Shown in pieces: positions 34,263-43,234 of a DNA stretch of 64,000 nucleotides; within the stretch, counting starts at the first letter, position 1; each line of letters opens with the position of its first letter. The position numbers and the translations under genes were made by a program. Below the pieces are notes generated by a model. It saw only the letters and a list, made by a program, of their open reading frames with translations, was not told where the DNA came from and did not search any database. Origin of the DNA: Scatolibacter rhodanostii (GTDB lineage: Bacteria > Bacillota > Clostridia > Oscillospirales > Acutalibacteraceae); the NCBI RefSeq assembly GCF_900197595.1, contig NZ_FZLO01000005.1, positions 62,001 through 126,000 on the forward strand, in the 5' to 3' direction.

Positions 34263-35000
34263 ATGGAGTATGAAAAGAAAATAGCTGTGCTTTTAGATGC
34301 AGACAATGTGTCACCCAAATATATTTCATCAATTTTGACTGAAATTGTCAATCATGGTGTTCCTACTTATAAAAGAATCTATGGGGACTGGACGAAACCT
34401 CAGCTTTCCTCGTGGAAAGAGGAATTGCTGAATTATTCTATCACTCCGATACAGCAATATAATTATACAACAGGTAAAAATTCGACTGACTCAGCTTTAA
34501 TCATCGATGCGATGGATATCTTATATTCTGGCAATGTAGGCGGATTTTGTATTGTGTCGAGCGACAGTGACTTCACAAGATTAGCTTCACGTCTGCGAGA
34601 ATCTGGCATGTATGTGGTGGGGATGGGAGAGGCCAAAACGCCAAAACCGTTTGTGTCAGCTTGTGAAAGCTTTAAATATCTTGAATCTCTTGCAGAAGAC
34701 AGCCAAAATGATGTACAGTCTGAAAGTACAAAACTGATTCAAGGCGCTATGAAAAAAGAAGATTTGATGCACGAAATCAAAAAAATCATTGAAGAAAAAT
34801 CAGACGATAATGGCTGGATTTCTTTGGCTGATATGGGGAATATTTTGAACAGAAGATTCTCTGACTTTGACTCTCGAAATTATGGGTATTCAAAATTGCT
34901 GCACTTATTGAAGTCTTTCAATTGTTTTGATGTAGCGCCCAGAAAAAATCAAAATCCAAATGGCAAACAGAATTATTACGTGAGGGTTAGAGAAGAATAA
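34263..35000 (+). CDS. NYN-domain ribonuclease-like protein with LOTUS/OST-HTH domain
   Basis: A 245-residue protein. The N-terminal NYN (PIN-like, LabA type) domain has the acidic residues of the metal site: LLDADNV (about 10-16), STDSALIIDAMD (about 74-85) and SSDSDF (about 99-104). The C-terminal part (about 165-242) matches an OST-HTH/LOTUS RNA-binding domain (GWISLADMGNILNRRF...YGYSKLLHLLKSF...YYVRV). The combination suggests RNA cleavage or RNA binding; a target is not known. It is a single gene. Confidence 0.88.
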   Translation: MEYEKKIAVLLDADNVSPKYISSILTEIVNHGVPTYKRIYGDWTKPQLSSWKEELLNYSITPIQQYNYTTGKNSTDSALIIDAMDILYSGNVGGFCIVSSDSDFTRLASRLRESGMYVVGMGEAKTPKPFVSACESFKYLESLAEDSQNDVQSESTKLIQGAMKKEDLMHEIKKIIEEKSDDNGWISLADMGNILNRRFSDFDSRNYGYSKLLHLLKSFNCFDVAPRKNQNPNGKQNYYVRVREE

Positions 35001-35107
35001 CACTAATCCACTAGTAGTGCTTTGAAGAGGCCAATGTCTGCGCAAATGGTATAGAATTTTAGCGGAAAAGAGAGGTTTTTCCCATAAGTTTGTGCCTTGA
35101 CCTTGGG

Positions 35108-35138
35108 TTAGTTTTATTGTAAACTAATACAGTATAAT
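35108..35138 (+). promoter_or_regulatory. Promoter with palindromic operator of ABC exporter
   Basis: TTAGTTT (35108-35114) and AAACTAA (35121-35127) form a 7-bp inverted repeat with a 6-bp spacer, just before a perfect TATAAT (35133-35138). The -35 is poor, which suits a regulated promoter. A MarR/PadR-type repressor site is plausible. Confidence 0.5.
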
Positions 35139-35168
35139 CAAAAGGCGTATAAAAGCCATCATGAAACA

Positions 35169-35205
35169 GTGCCGGCACACTTCGGTGTGCGGTGCTGTTC
35201 TTTTC
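35169..35205 (+). terminator. UUCG-loop terminator/attenuator before ABC exporter
   Basis: CAGTGCC.GCACAC and GTGTGC.GGTGCTG pair around a TTCG tetraloop, followed by TTCTTTTC. It lies downstream of the TATAAT at 35133 and upstream of the first exporter gene, so it could attenuate the exporter transcript. Confidence 0.55.
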
Positions 35206-35232
35206 TAATTTCGAGGGAGACAGAGGTGCAAG

Positions 35233-36963
35233 ATGAAACTAATTCTAAAATACACATGGCGATATAAGCAATACCTTTTATTGAGTTTATTAGGTGTTGG
35301 TGGCTTTGTGCTGATTCAAATGGGTATGCCGACGCTTCTGAAAGATATCATCAATGAGAGCTTAATTGCCCATCAACCAGAACGGTTATATCAAATTGTG
35401 CCGCTTATGTTGGGGGTCATTGTGATAGGCATGGCCGGAGAAATTTGTATGTCTTATGCCAACAGCCGCATAGCGACTAACGTAATAAGAGACATTCGAA
35501 ATGATTTGTTTGTCAAGACACAGGGGTTCTCTCATACCGAATTTGACCGTTTTAGTGTATCTTCGTTGATTACAAGCACCACGAGCGATGCCTATCAAAT
35601 TATGATTTTTGTGCAGAGCATGCTGCGCAGTGCGCTCATTACACCAATTATGACCGTCAGCGGTTTTATTCTAATCATGAAAACCAATTCACAGATGTTG
35701 TGGGTTATATTAGTTGCCCTTTTGCTGCTAATGCTTGGGGTATCTGCTATTAGTGCGGCCTCGATTCCTCATTCAAAAAAACAGCAAACGGCTTTGGATA
35801 GAATCAATTTGACTTTGAGAGAAGCGCTGTCTGGTCTGCGTGTTATTCGAGCTTTTGGCAATGAAAAATTTCAGGCAGAACGCTTTGAAACAGTGAATGA
35901 AGAATACTGCGGTGTTTCTAAGAAATTATTTCGCATTGTATCAATCTCTCAGCCAGCTTTTTACTTGCTGTTCAATACGATGATTTCAATTGTTCTTTGG
36001 GCTGGCAGTTATGCCATTGGTAAAGGAACATTAGACGTCGGAACGCTCAATGCATCTATTGAATATATTTTTCACATTCTGTTTTCCTTTTTGATGTTGG
36101 CTGTGCTGTTTATTATGTACCCCCGTGCGTCCGTTTCTGCGCAGCGTATTCAGCGTGTTTTAGAAAGTACACCAGATATTGCAGAAAACTTGGAGGACGG
36201 CGTTACTCAAACAAAGACAAAGGGAACTATTTCCTTTGAAAATGTAACGTTTGCTTATGCCAATTCAGAAGAACCAGTTCTGAAAAATATTAGCTTTACC
36301 GCAGAACCCGGACAGACTGTTGCCTTTATCGGCAGCACCGGAAGCGGAAAATCGACCTTGATTCAGTTGATTCCTCGTATGTATGAAGTAACAGAGGGTA
36401 GAGTCTTGGTAGACAATGTAGACGTGAGAGAGTATAACATTCACGCTTTGCGCCAAAAAATTGGATTTATTCCGCAGAAAGCACAATTGTTTACAGGTAC
36501 AATTGCTCAAAATCTTCGGTTTGGCAGAGCAGAAGCGACACAAGCCGAATTAGAACATGCAGCAGAGATTGCGCAAGCGGCAGATTTTATCTCTCAAAAA
36601 GAAAATACGTATGAAGAGGTGCTAAGCGAGGGCGGCAGCAACCTGTCAGGCGGGCAGCGCCAACGTTTGGCAATAGCCCGTGCTATCGTCAAAAAACCTG
36701 AAATTTACATCTTTGACGATTCTTTTTCCGCATTGGATTATGCTACCGATTTACAGCTTCGTACTCGCTTACGTGAAGAAATTACAGATGCCACTGTGTT
36801 GATTGTAGCTCAGCGTATTGGAACCATTCGAAATGCGGACAAGATTATTGTTCTCAATGAGGGTGAAATTGTGGGACAAGGTCGGCACGAAGAGCTGTTG
36901 GATACTTGCGGTATCTACTATGATATTGCGGTCTCGCAGCTTTCTGAGGAGGAATTGGGATGA
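35233..36963 (+). CDS. ABC exporter half-transporter, degenerate-site subunit
   Basis: The 576-residue protein has six transmembrane helices (about 1-310) and a C-terminal ATPase. Walker A is GSTGSGKST and the signature is LSGGQRQR. Walker B is IYIFDDS, so Asp496 replaces the catalytic Glu, and the switch His is Gln (VAQRIG). This is the pattern of one subunit of heterodimeric multidrug exporters such as BmrC/LmrC/TM287. Its stop overlaps the start of the partner gene (ATGA). Confidence 0.9.
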   Translation: MKLILKYTWRYKQYLLLSLLGVGGFVLIQMGMPTLLKDIINESLIAHQPERLYQIVPLMLGVIVIGMAGEICMSYANSRIATNVIRDIRNDLFVKTQGFSHTEFDRFSVSSLITSTTSDAYQIMIFVQSMLRSALITPIMTVSGFILIMKTNSQMLWVILVALLLLMLGVSAISAASIPHSKKQQTALDRINLTLREALSGLRVIRAFGNEKFQAERFETVNEEYCGVSKKLFRIVSISQPAFYLLFNTMISIVLWAGSYAIGKGTLDVGTLNASIEYIFHILFSFLMLAVLFIMYPRASVSAQRIQRVLESTPDIAENLEDGVTQTKTKGTISFENVTFAYANSEEPVLKNISFTAEPGQTVAFIGSTGSGKSTLIQLIPRMYEVTEGRVLVDNVDVREYNIHALRQKIGFIPQKAQLFTGTIAQNLRFGRAEATQAELEHAAEIAQAADFISQKENTYEEVLSEGGSNLSGGQRQRLAIARAIVKKPEIYIFDDSFSALDYATDLQLRTRLREEITDATVLIVAQRIGTIRNADKIIVLNEGEIVGQGRHEELLDTCGIYYDIAVSQLSEEELG

Positions 36964-38744
36964 ATAAAACGAAATTTCAAAAAGCCGGTCGACTGATTCG
37001 GCTATGTATGCAATCCCACAAACTCCAATTTATATTGCCAATTGTATTTACAGCCGCCGGCAGCGTGTTGGGCGCGCTCAATCCGATTATTATCGGTCTT
37101 GCCATTACGGAGCTTAGTAACAATGTAAAAGCGATTGCCGCCGATACACCTGGCGCACAGATTAACTATCAGTATGTATTGCGGATTGCTATCATTCTGC
37201 TCATTTCAGCAGCTGTACGCCAAGGTATTACCTATTTGGGAAGCTTTTTGCTGGCAGGTGGTGTACAGGACAGCTTTAAAGATTTGCGAACCCGAATCAG
37301 CCAAAAGATGAACCGCTTGCCGGTTTCCTATTTTGATAAAAATAGACAAGGTACAGTGCTAAATACCGTTACAAACGATGTGGATGCAGTAGCCAATGCC
37401 GTGCAGCAAAGTCTTTTGCCCATGGTATATGCAATAACCAGTATTATCGGTACTTTTATCATGGTACTATTCATTTCCGTTCCGTTGGGATTATTGTCTA
37501 TGATTATGATTCCTTTAGCATTTCTGTTATCTCGCTATGTTATGAAGCGGTCACAAAAGCATTTTTCGAGTATGCAAAATTCGTTGGCAGAGTTGAATGG
37601 ATATATTCAAGAACGCTATACAGGATTTTCTGTGGTGAAGCTGTATAATGCAGAAGAAGATACTGTGGAACAATTTAAAGACATTAATCAACGTCTAAAT
37701 CAGGCAGGGTTCAAGGGCAGCTTTATCTCATCTCTTCTTTCACCGCTAATAGAATTTTTGATTAATTTCACTTATGTTGTAATGGTTTTGCTCACCGGCT
37801 ATGCTGTCCTGTTTTCAGGAATGACACTGGGTAATATGCAGGCTTTTGTGCAGTATATTTGGCTGATTTATGAGCCTATGGGCCAAATTACGCAGCTCTC
37901 ACCAGCCGTGCAAAGCGCAGCTGCTTCTATGGAGCGTATTATCAATTTCTTGGAAGAACCGGAAGAAGATCAAGAAGAAGCCAAAGCAGAGAGAATTGAT
38001 GTAGATCGACATCAGGGTCAAGTGGAATTCGTTAATATTCAATTTGCTTACCAAAAAAGCAAACCGCTGATTAAAGATTTTTCATTGATGGCTAAACCCG
38101 GTCAGAAGATTGCTATTGTAGGAGCAACAGGCGCGGGTAAGACCACTATCATCAATTTGCTGATGCGTTTTTATGAAGTGAATGCAGGTGATATTCGAAT
38201 AGACGGCGAGAGTATTTATGATATGCGCCGAAGTGCCTCACGCTCATTGTTCGGCATGGTATTGCAAGATGCTTGGTTATATCATGCTACCATTGCTGAG
38301 AATATACGCTTTGGCAATTTAAATGCGACTGACGAAGAAGTGATACAAGCTGCCAAAGATGCGAATGTACATCATTTCATCAAAACAATGCCTGGCGGTT
38401 ATGATATGATGATTAACGAAGAGGCGAGCAATGTATCATTGGGACAAAAGCAGCTATTGACCATTGCACGAGCTTTGCTTGCTAACCCACGCATTTTGAT
38501 TTTAGATGAAGCCACCAGCAGTGTAGATACTCGTTTAGAAATGCTGATACAGGTTGCGATGAAACGAGCTATGGAAGGTAGAACCAGTTTTGTGATTGCG
38601 CACCGCTTGTCCACCATTAAAGACGCTGATTTGATTTTGGTTATGAATCAAGGCGATATTGTGGAGCAAGGCACACATCATGAACTCTTGGCTTTGAATG
38701 GCACTTACGAAAAGCTTTATAACAGTCAATTTTCAAAACAATAA
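36960..38744 (+). CDS. ABC exporter half-transporter, catalytic subunit
   Basis: The 594-residue partner has six helices and an ATPase with Walker A GATGAGKTT, Walker B LILDEATSS (catalytic Glu517 present) and the switch His548 in IAHRLS. Its signature is the non-canonical VSLGQKQ. Combined with the partner's canonical LSGGQ, it gives one working and one degenerate ATP site, as in BmrD/LmrD. A GAGGAGG site lies upstream. The exported substrate is unknown, probably hydrophobic compounds. Confidence 0.9.
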   Translation: MNKTKFQKAGRLIRLCMQSHKLQFILPIVFTAAGSVLGALNPIIIGLAITELSNNVKAIAADTPGAQINYQYVLRIAIILLISAAVRQGITYLGSFLLAGGVQDSFKDLRTRISQKMNRLPVSYFDKNRQGTVLNTVTNDVDAVANAVQQSLLPMVYAITSIIGTFIMVLFISVPLGLLSMIMIPLAFLLSRYVMKRSQKHFSSMQNSLAELNGYIQERYTGFSVVKLYNAEEDTVEQFKDINQRLNQAGFKGSFISSLLSPLIEFLINFTYVVMVLLTGYAVLFSGMTLGNMQAFVQYIWLIYEPMGQITQLSPAVQSAAASMERIINFLEEPEEDQEEAKAERIDVDRHQGQVEFVNIQFAYQKSKPLIKDFSLMAKPGQKIAIVGATGAGKTTIINLLMRFYEVNAGDIRIDGESIYDMRRSASRSLFGMVLQDAWLYHATIAENIRFGNLNATDEEVIQAAKDANVHHFIKTMPGGYDMMINEEASNVSLGQKQLLTIARALLANPRILILDEATSSVDTRLEMLIQVAMKRAMEGRTSFVIAHRLSTIKDADLILVMNQGDIVEQGTHHELLALNGTYEKLYNSQFSKQ

Positions 38745-38782
38745 ATAGTTTGTTCTGTAGAATTTTGCTATTCGCAGAACAT

Positions 38783-38826
38783 AAAAAAACTCTCGGCTTA
38801 CACAAATTGTATGCCGGAGTTTTTTA
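38783..38826. terminator. Terminator after ABC exporter
   Basis: AAAAAACTC.CGGC and GCCGGAGTTTTTT pair around a loop of about 15 bases. The rest of 38745-39062 is AT-rich with no supported gene. Confidence 0.75.
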
Positions 38827-39062
38827 TAGAAACGGTTAAATTATAGGGAGAAAGCTATAAAATTAAAAATAAGAATTTAGCGGTGTAGCTACTATTATTT
38901 TCTAAGAACGAATAAATAAAAGATTAGAGTTAATTGAAAATACAAATTTATAGGCATTTTAAAATGAAAATCTTTCTATTTTTTTACAGTTTCTTATTTC
39001 GGTTGCTCAAAACCTAGAACCCAAGTATAATTATTTTATAAAGTCATGAGAGCCCATAGGCC

Positions 39063-39734
39063 TTAAATTTCTTTGGGAATAATTCGATATTTGCCTTTTG
39101 AACTGACTGTCATGATAAAGACCTCTTTCATGGAAAAACCAGATTGCTTGATTCTATCTTGTATCCATTCTACTGTTTGCCCAGACAAGGCTACTGAATC
39201 ATGAGAAACGACGCCGTCAGAAACGACCACAACTTCAATTCCTTTTGAGGGAGCATTGACTTTCATCTGCTCGGGAGTAAGAGGACTGGTGCTGGCCTTT
39301 TTGATTACGCTGAGTGTGCCGCTGGTTTCGATGATGGCGTATTCTACATCATCGAGATAAAAGGCTTCTTTCTGGCGAAGTTCTTCAAATAAATCTTCAA
39401 TAGACATTTTAACCCGTTTGAGATTCTCTTGATTGATTTTGCCTTTTTCAATGAGAATAATGGGTTTGCCGCAGGTCAATTGCCGAAAAGTATTGGATTT
39501 CATCATTAAATAAGCCATAAGCACTTCTAAAAGAACAATAATGACCATGGGGATAATACCCCAGATCAACGATTGATCTTGATTTTGAATGGGCATGACA
39601 GCAAGTTCTGACAAAATAATAGTTGCCACAAGCTCAGAGGTTTGCAGCTGGCTAATTTGCCGTTTTCCCATGATACGAAAGGCGACTAAGATGAGGATGT
39701 AAATAATAACAGTACGGAAAATAGGGGTAAGCAT
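39063..39734 (-). CDS. DUF421 membrane protein (YetF family)
   Basis: A 223-residue protein with three N-terminal helices (about 5-85) and a cytoplasmic C-terminal DUF421 region (FRQLTCGKPIILIEKGKI, MSIEDLFEELRQK, DVEYAIIETSGTLSVIKK). YetF-family proteins are found in the inner membrane of Bacillus spores and affect spore resistance. I chose the ATG at 39734 because AAGGAGG lies 6 bases upstream; an extension to 39761 has none. A sigma-G-like promoter at 39812-39842 supports forespore expression. Confidence 0.88.
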   Translation of the reverse strand: MLTPIFRTVIIYILILVAFRIMGKRQISQLQTSELVATIILSELAVMPIQNQDQSLIWGIIPMVIIVLLEVLMAYLMMKSNTFRQLTCGKPIILIEKGKINQENLKRVKMSIEDLFEELRQKEAFYLDDVEYAIIETSGTLSVIKKASTSPLTPEQMKVNAPSKGIEVVVVSDGVVSHDSVALSGQTVEWIQDRIKQSGFSMKEVFIMTVSSKGKYRIIPKEI

Positions 39735-39811
39735 TTTTTCCTCCTTAAAAAGAGATACCATCCATAGAGCGTGTACGCAATTTCACACTTTTTTAATTCG
39801 CATACACATTC

Positions 39812-39842
39812 TAGTATGAGCTATTCTAAAGACATTTATGAA
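39812..39842 (-). promoter_or_regulatory. Candidate forespore (sigma-G-like) promoter
   Basis: On the minus strand CATACTA (39818-39812) equals the sigma-G -10 consensus, and TTCATA (39842-39837) 18 bp upstream fits the loose -35 pattern. It points at the DUF421 gene. The assignment is by eye. Confidence 0.45.
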
Positions 39843-39865
39843 AAATAAAATTTAAGAGGTGCCGT

Positions 39866-40573
39866 ATGGATAAAGCGAGCTTGAATCGTATGCAAAAAAT
39901 TATGGGAATTGCCTTTTCTTGTATTGGGGCAGTTATGTTTGTCGTTGCTGTTGTTGTATATGCGACGTTTTCACAGATGAAAGCGCGTTCTGTACTCATT
40001 GAAGGAGAAGTGACTGATTTTTCTGATCGGGAATCATATACAGTAGTGGAGTATGATTGGAAAGACCAACATTACGAAAGAAAATTGGCTTTTTTTTCTT
40101 CCTCCTATAATGTAGGAGACAAAATTAATCTTTATATCGATCCGCTGCGTCCGAGACGAGTGGAAGGCGAAATGAAATATTGGATTCTCATGCTTACCTT
40201 TGGCGTGCTGGGCGTTGTCTTTTTAGGTGTTGGCATTGCTTTCTTACTTTCTATTTTTCTGTTGAAGAATAAACAGGAGAAGCTGCTGCAAAAGGGAAAA
40301 AAGATACTTGCTGAGATTGAGGAAATAACCTATAACAGAGCCATGCGAATAAATCGCCATCATCCCTATGTCATTGTTTGTGCTTGGAAAAATCCGGAAA
40401 ACGGCGTTACATATCATTTTAGAGGTCCTAACATGTGGGACGACCCAACGTTTATTCTTGAAAAAAAAGGAATTAAAAAATTGCCTGTCTACTTCGATGA
40501 AAGAAATATAAAAAACTACATTGTTTCTTTAGACGTTATTATAGCGGAAGATGGAAAAAATGTATTTCTATAA
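39866..40573 (+). CDS. DUF3592 membrane protein
   Basis: A 235-residue protein with two helices (about 12-34 and 104-134). Between them is an extracytoplasmic DUF3592 domain (VEYDWKDQHYERKLAFFSSSYNVGDKINLYIDPLRPRRVEG; the GDKInLYidP pattern is the family signature). A similar cytoplasmic domain follows. The function is unknown. It lies 28 bp before the response regulator gene and may be co-transcribed with it. An AGAGGT site precedes the ATG. Confidence 0.75.
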   Translation: MDKASLNRMQKIMGIAFSCIGAVMFVVAVVVYATFSQMKARSVLIEGEVTDFSDRESYTVVEYDWKDQHYERKLAFFSSSYNVGDKINLYIDPLRPRRVEGEMKYWILMLTFGVLGVVFLGVGIAFLLSIFLLKNKQEKLLQKGKKILAEIEEITYNRAMRINRHHPYVIVCAWKNPENGVTYHFRGPNMWDDPTFILEKKGIKKLPVYFDERNIKNYIVSLDVIIAEDGKNVFL

Positions 40574-40601
40574 ATAAATGGATTGCAATAAAGGGAGAGC
40601 C

Positions 40602-41276
40602 ATGTATAAAATACTGCTTGTCGAAGATGATATGACCATTGCCAAAACAGTTGAAAAACACCTGATGGGTTGGGGACTTTCTGTTAGCCGTATCGAGGAT
40701 TTTGCACACGTATTAGAGCGATTTGTTGAATTTCAACCTCAATTGGTACTGATGGATATTTCGCTCCCGTTCTTTAACGGATATCACTGGTGCACAGAAA
40801 TTCGCCGTCTTTCTCGAGTGCCTATCATTTTTCTCTCTTCGGCTTCTGAAAATATGAATATCGTGATGGCAATCAATGTAGGGGCAGACGATTTTATTGC
40901 CAAACCATTTGACCTTGATGTGCTAACGGCAAAAGTACAGGCAGTTTTGCGCCGTACTTATGATTTTGCCGGAGAAACAAACTTGTTGCAGCACAAAGGT
41001 GTGGTTCTTAACATGAGTAATACGACACTTGTGTATGAGAACGAAACCCTCAACTTGACTAAAAATGAGTACAAAATCCTGCAGACACTTTTTGAGAATA
41101 AAGGCCATGCTGTCAGCCGTGAAACACTGATGACAAAACTATGGGAAAGCGATAACTTTGTGGATGAAAATAGCTTGACTGTTAATGTTACAAGACTGCG
41201 CCGCAAATTAGAAGAAATCGGAATTGAAAAATTTATTCAGACCAAAAAGGGAATTGGCTATATGCTTGAAGAATAA
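40602..41276 (+). CDS. bceR: Response regulator, OmpR family (BceR-like)
   Basis: A 224-residue regulator. The receiver domain has acidic residues VEDD, phosphoacceptor Asp in LVLMDISLPFFNG and Lys in FIAKPF. The C-terminal winged helix ends QTKKGIGYML. ISLPFFNGYHWC and LSSASENMNIVMAINVGADD are characteristic of BceR-type regulators. I chose the ATG at 40602 after AAGGGAGAG. It forms a module with the following kinase and ABC transporter; the symbol denotes the family, not proven specificity. Confidence 0.88.
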   Translation: MYKILLVEDDMTIAKTVEKHLMGWGLSVSRIEDFAHVLERFVEFQPQLVLMDISLPFFNGYHWCTEIRRLSRVPIIFLSSASENMNIVMAINVGADDFIAKPFDLDVLTAKVQAVLRRTYDFAGETNLLQHKGVVLNMSNTTLVYENETLNLTKNEYKILQTLFENKGHAVSRETLMTKLWESDNFVDENSLTVNVTRLRRKLEEIGIEKFIQTKKGIGYMLEE

Positions 41277-41313
41277 AAAGTATAGATTTTGTGTCTAAAA
41301 GGAGTTATAGCCA

Positions 41314-42318
41314 ATGGAAAAAACTCGATTTAAAACAGCGGCTTGGTTTTATCTAAAAGAAAAATATCGTTATTTTTTGCTTTTACTTACCTTCATTTTT
41401 ATTTATGCTCTTGTTTTTTGCTTAGCACATGTTGATATTGACGTGATTCTTTATGCCGGCTTAATTTGCCTCTTTGTAGGAGTTATTGTCATCGTTGTGG
41501 ATTTTATCCATTTTTATCACATGAATCAACAATTAGGAGAGCTGAAAAAGACAATTACAGTTGATTTGTCTGGACTGCCGGAAAGCAAAAAATGGACAGA
41601 ACTGCATTATCAAGAATTGATTCGGATATTGAGTGACAATAAGAATAAAGCAGAAACAAATGCAAGAAAAAAAGAAAATGAGATGGTAGATTATTACACC
41701 ATGTGGGCTCACCAAATTAAAACACCGATTGCAGCAACCAAGTTACTGCTGCAATCAGAGCAAAACAGCCAAAAGGCAGAACTTTTGTCAGAGTTGTTTC
41801 GGATTGAGCAGTATGTGGAGATGGTGCTTTCTTATCTGCGATTAGAAGGACCCAATGATTTTCTCCTGAAACAATATCCGCTTGAAGATATTGTGAAGCA
41901 AGTCGTAAGAAAATATGCGCCATTATTTATTCGGCAAAAGATTAAGCTAGATTTAAAGCCCATTGAGGGCACTGTTTTAACTGATGAAAAATGGCTTGCC
42001 TTTGTTTTAGAACAACTTTTATCCAATGCGCTAAAATATACGCAAAAAGGCACGGTTTCGATCTATCTTTCTTCTCCTGGACATCTTGTGATGGAGGATA
42101 CCGGCATGGGGATTTCTCCTGAAGATTTACCTAGAATTGGAGAAAAAGGTTTTACCGGTTATAATGGCCGAGAGCAAAAACAAGCGACAGGCTTAGGCCT
42201 TTATCTTTGCAAAAAAATCATGAAGCGTTTGTCACATAGCATGAGTTTTGAATCAGAGATTGGCAAAGGAACAAGAGTGATTTTAAACCTTGATACAATT
42301 TCTTTTTTTGTAGAATAA
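41314..42318 (+). CDS. bceS: Intramembrane-sensing histidine kinase (BceS-like)
   Basis: A 334-residue kinase. Two helices close together (about 20-37 and 44-62) leave almost no extracellular loop, the hallmark of kinases that sense through their ABC transporter. The H box is WAHQIKTPIAA, the N box is LEQLLSNALKYT, and the G boxes are MEDTGMGIS and ATGLGLYL. It phosphorylates the adjacent regulator when the BceAB transporter is engaged by a peptide antibiotic. Confidence 0.9.
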   Translation: MEKTRFKTAAWFYLKEKYRYFLLLLTFIFIYALVFCLAHVDIDVILYAGLICLFVGVIVIVVDFIHFYHMNQQLGELKKTITVDLSGLPESKKWTELHYQELIRILSDNKNKAETNARKKENEMVDYYTMWAHQIKTPIAATKLLLQSEQNSQKAELLSELFRIEQYVEMVLSYLRLEGPNDFLLKQYPLEDIVKQVVRKYAPLFIRQKIKLDLKPIEGTVLTDEKWLAFVLEQLLSNALKYTQKGTVSIYLSSPGHLVMEDTGMGISPEDLPRIGEKGFTGYNGREQKQATGLGLYLCKKIMKRLSHSMSFESEIGKGTRVILNLDTISFFVE

Positions 42319-42362
42319 ATAACTTACTTATCAATTTTATAAAATGGTCAAGTAAATCAATG

Positions 42363-42436
42363 TGACAAAAGTGTAAGGTTAAAAGAAGAAATGTAAGCCA
42401 AATCGATGGCAGAGCATTTCTTCTTTTTGCTATAAT
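42363..42436 (+). promoter_or_regulatory. Probable bceAB promoter/operator region
   Basis: A perfect TATAAT lies at 42431-42436 with a poor -35, as in activator-dependent promoters. Upstream, GTGACAAAAGTGTAA (about 42362-42376) is an imperfect inverted repeat where a BceR-type dimer could bind. Confidence 0.4.
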
Positions 42437-42466
42437 AATGTCATCACAAAACATGAGGAGGCAATT

Positions 42467-43234
42467 ATGGCTATCTTAGAAGTCAATCAACTTAAAAAAA
42501 TATATACCACCAGATTCGGTGGCACACAGGTACAGGCACTTTCCAATGTGAATTTTTCTGTGGAAAAAGGCGAGTATGTGGCAATCATGGGTGAGTCAGG
42601 TTCCGGTAAAACCACTCTTCTAAATATTTTGGCATCGCTTGATAAACCAACTTCTGGTGAAGTTTTTTTGAACAGCCGCAATATGAGCACCGTTCCTGAA
42701 AAAGAGCTTGCCTCTTTCCGCCGTGAAAACTTGGGCTTTGTATTTCAGGATTTCAACCTTTTGGATACGTTTTCAATTGAAGATAATATTTTTCTGCCGT
42801 TGGTACTTTCCGGCAAACACCATAGTGAAATGCAGAAACGAATTCAACCTTTGGCAAAAAAATTAGGAATTGAAGAGATTTTGAAAAAATTCCCCTATGA
42901 GGTTTCAGGTGGACAAAAACAGAGAGCAGCTGTTTGCCGTGCATTGATTACCAAACCACAGCTAATTTTAGCGGACGAACCAACCGGTGCTCTCGACTCT
43001 CGTGCATCTGATTCACTGCTCGATTTATTTGAGAATATTAACAACGAGGGACAAACCATATTGATGGTTACGCATAGCGTGAAAGCGGCTAGTACAGCTA
43101 AACGGGTTCTCTTCATTAAAGACGGCGAAGTTTATCATCAGATTTATAAAGGCAAGAGCAGTTCAAAAGAAATGTTCCAAAAGATTTCAGATACTTTGAC
43201 CTTGATTGCGACAGGCGGTGAACGGTATGAATAA
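42467..43234 (+). CDS. bceA: ABC transporter ATPase, BceA-like
   Basis: A 255-residue ATPase of the MacB/LolD type. Motifs: Walker A GESGSGKTT, Q loop VFQDFNLLD, signature VSGGQKQR, Walker B LILADEPTGALD and switch His VTHSV. The start is preceded by GAGGAGG. Its end overlaps the permease start by 8 bases. With BceB it frees lipid-cycle intermediates from antimicrobial peptides and signals flux to the kinase. Confidence 0.93.
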   Translation: MAILEVNQLKKIYTTRFGGTQVQALSNVNFSVEKGEYVAIMGESGSGKTTLLNILASLDKPTSGEVFLNSRNMSTVPEKELASFRRENLGFVFQDFNLLDTFSIEDNIFLPLVLSGKHHSEMQKRIQPLAKKLGIEEILKKFPYEVSGGQKQRAAVCRALITKPQLILADEPTGALDSRASDSLLDLFENINNEGQTILMVTHSVKAASTAKRVLFIKDGEVYHQIYKGKSSSKEMFQKISDTLTLIATGGERYE

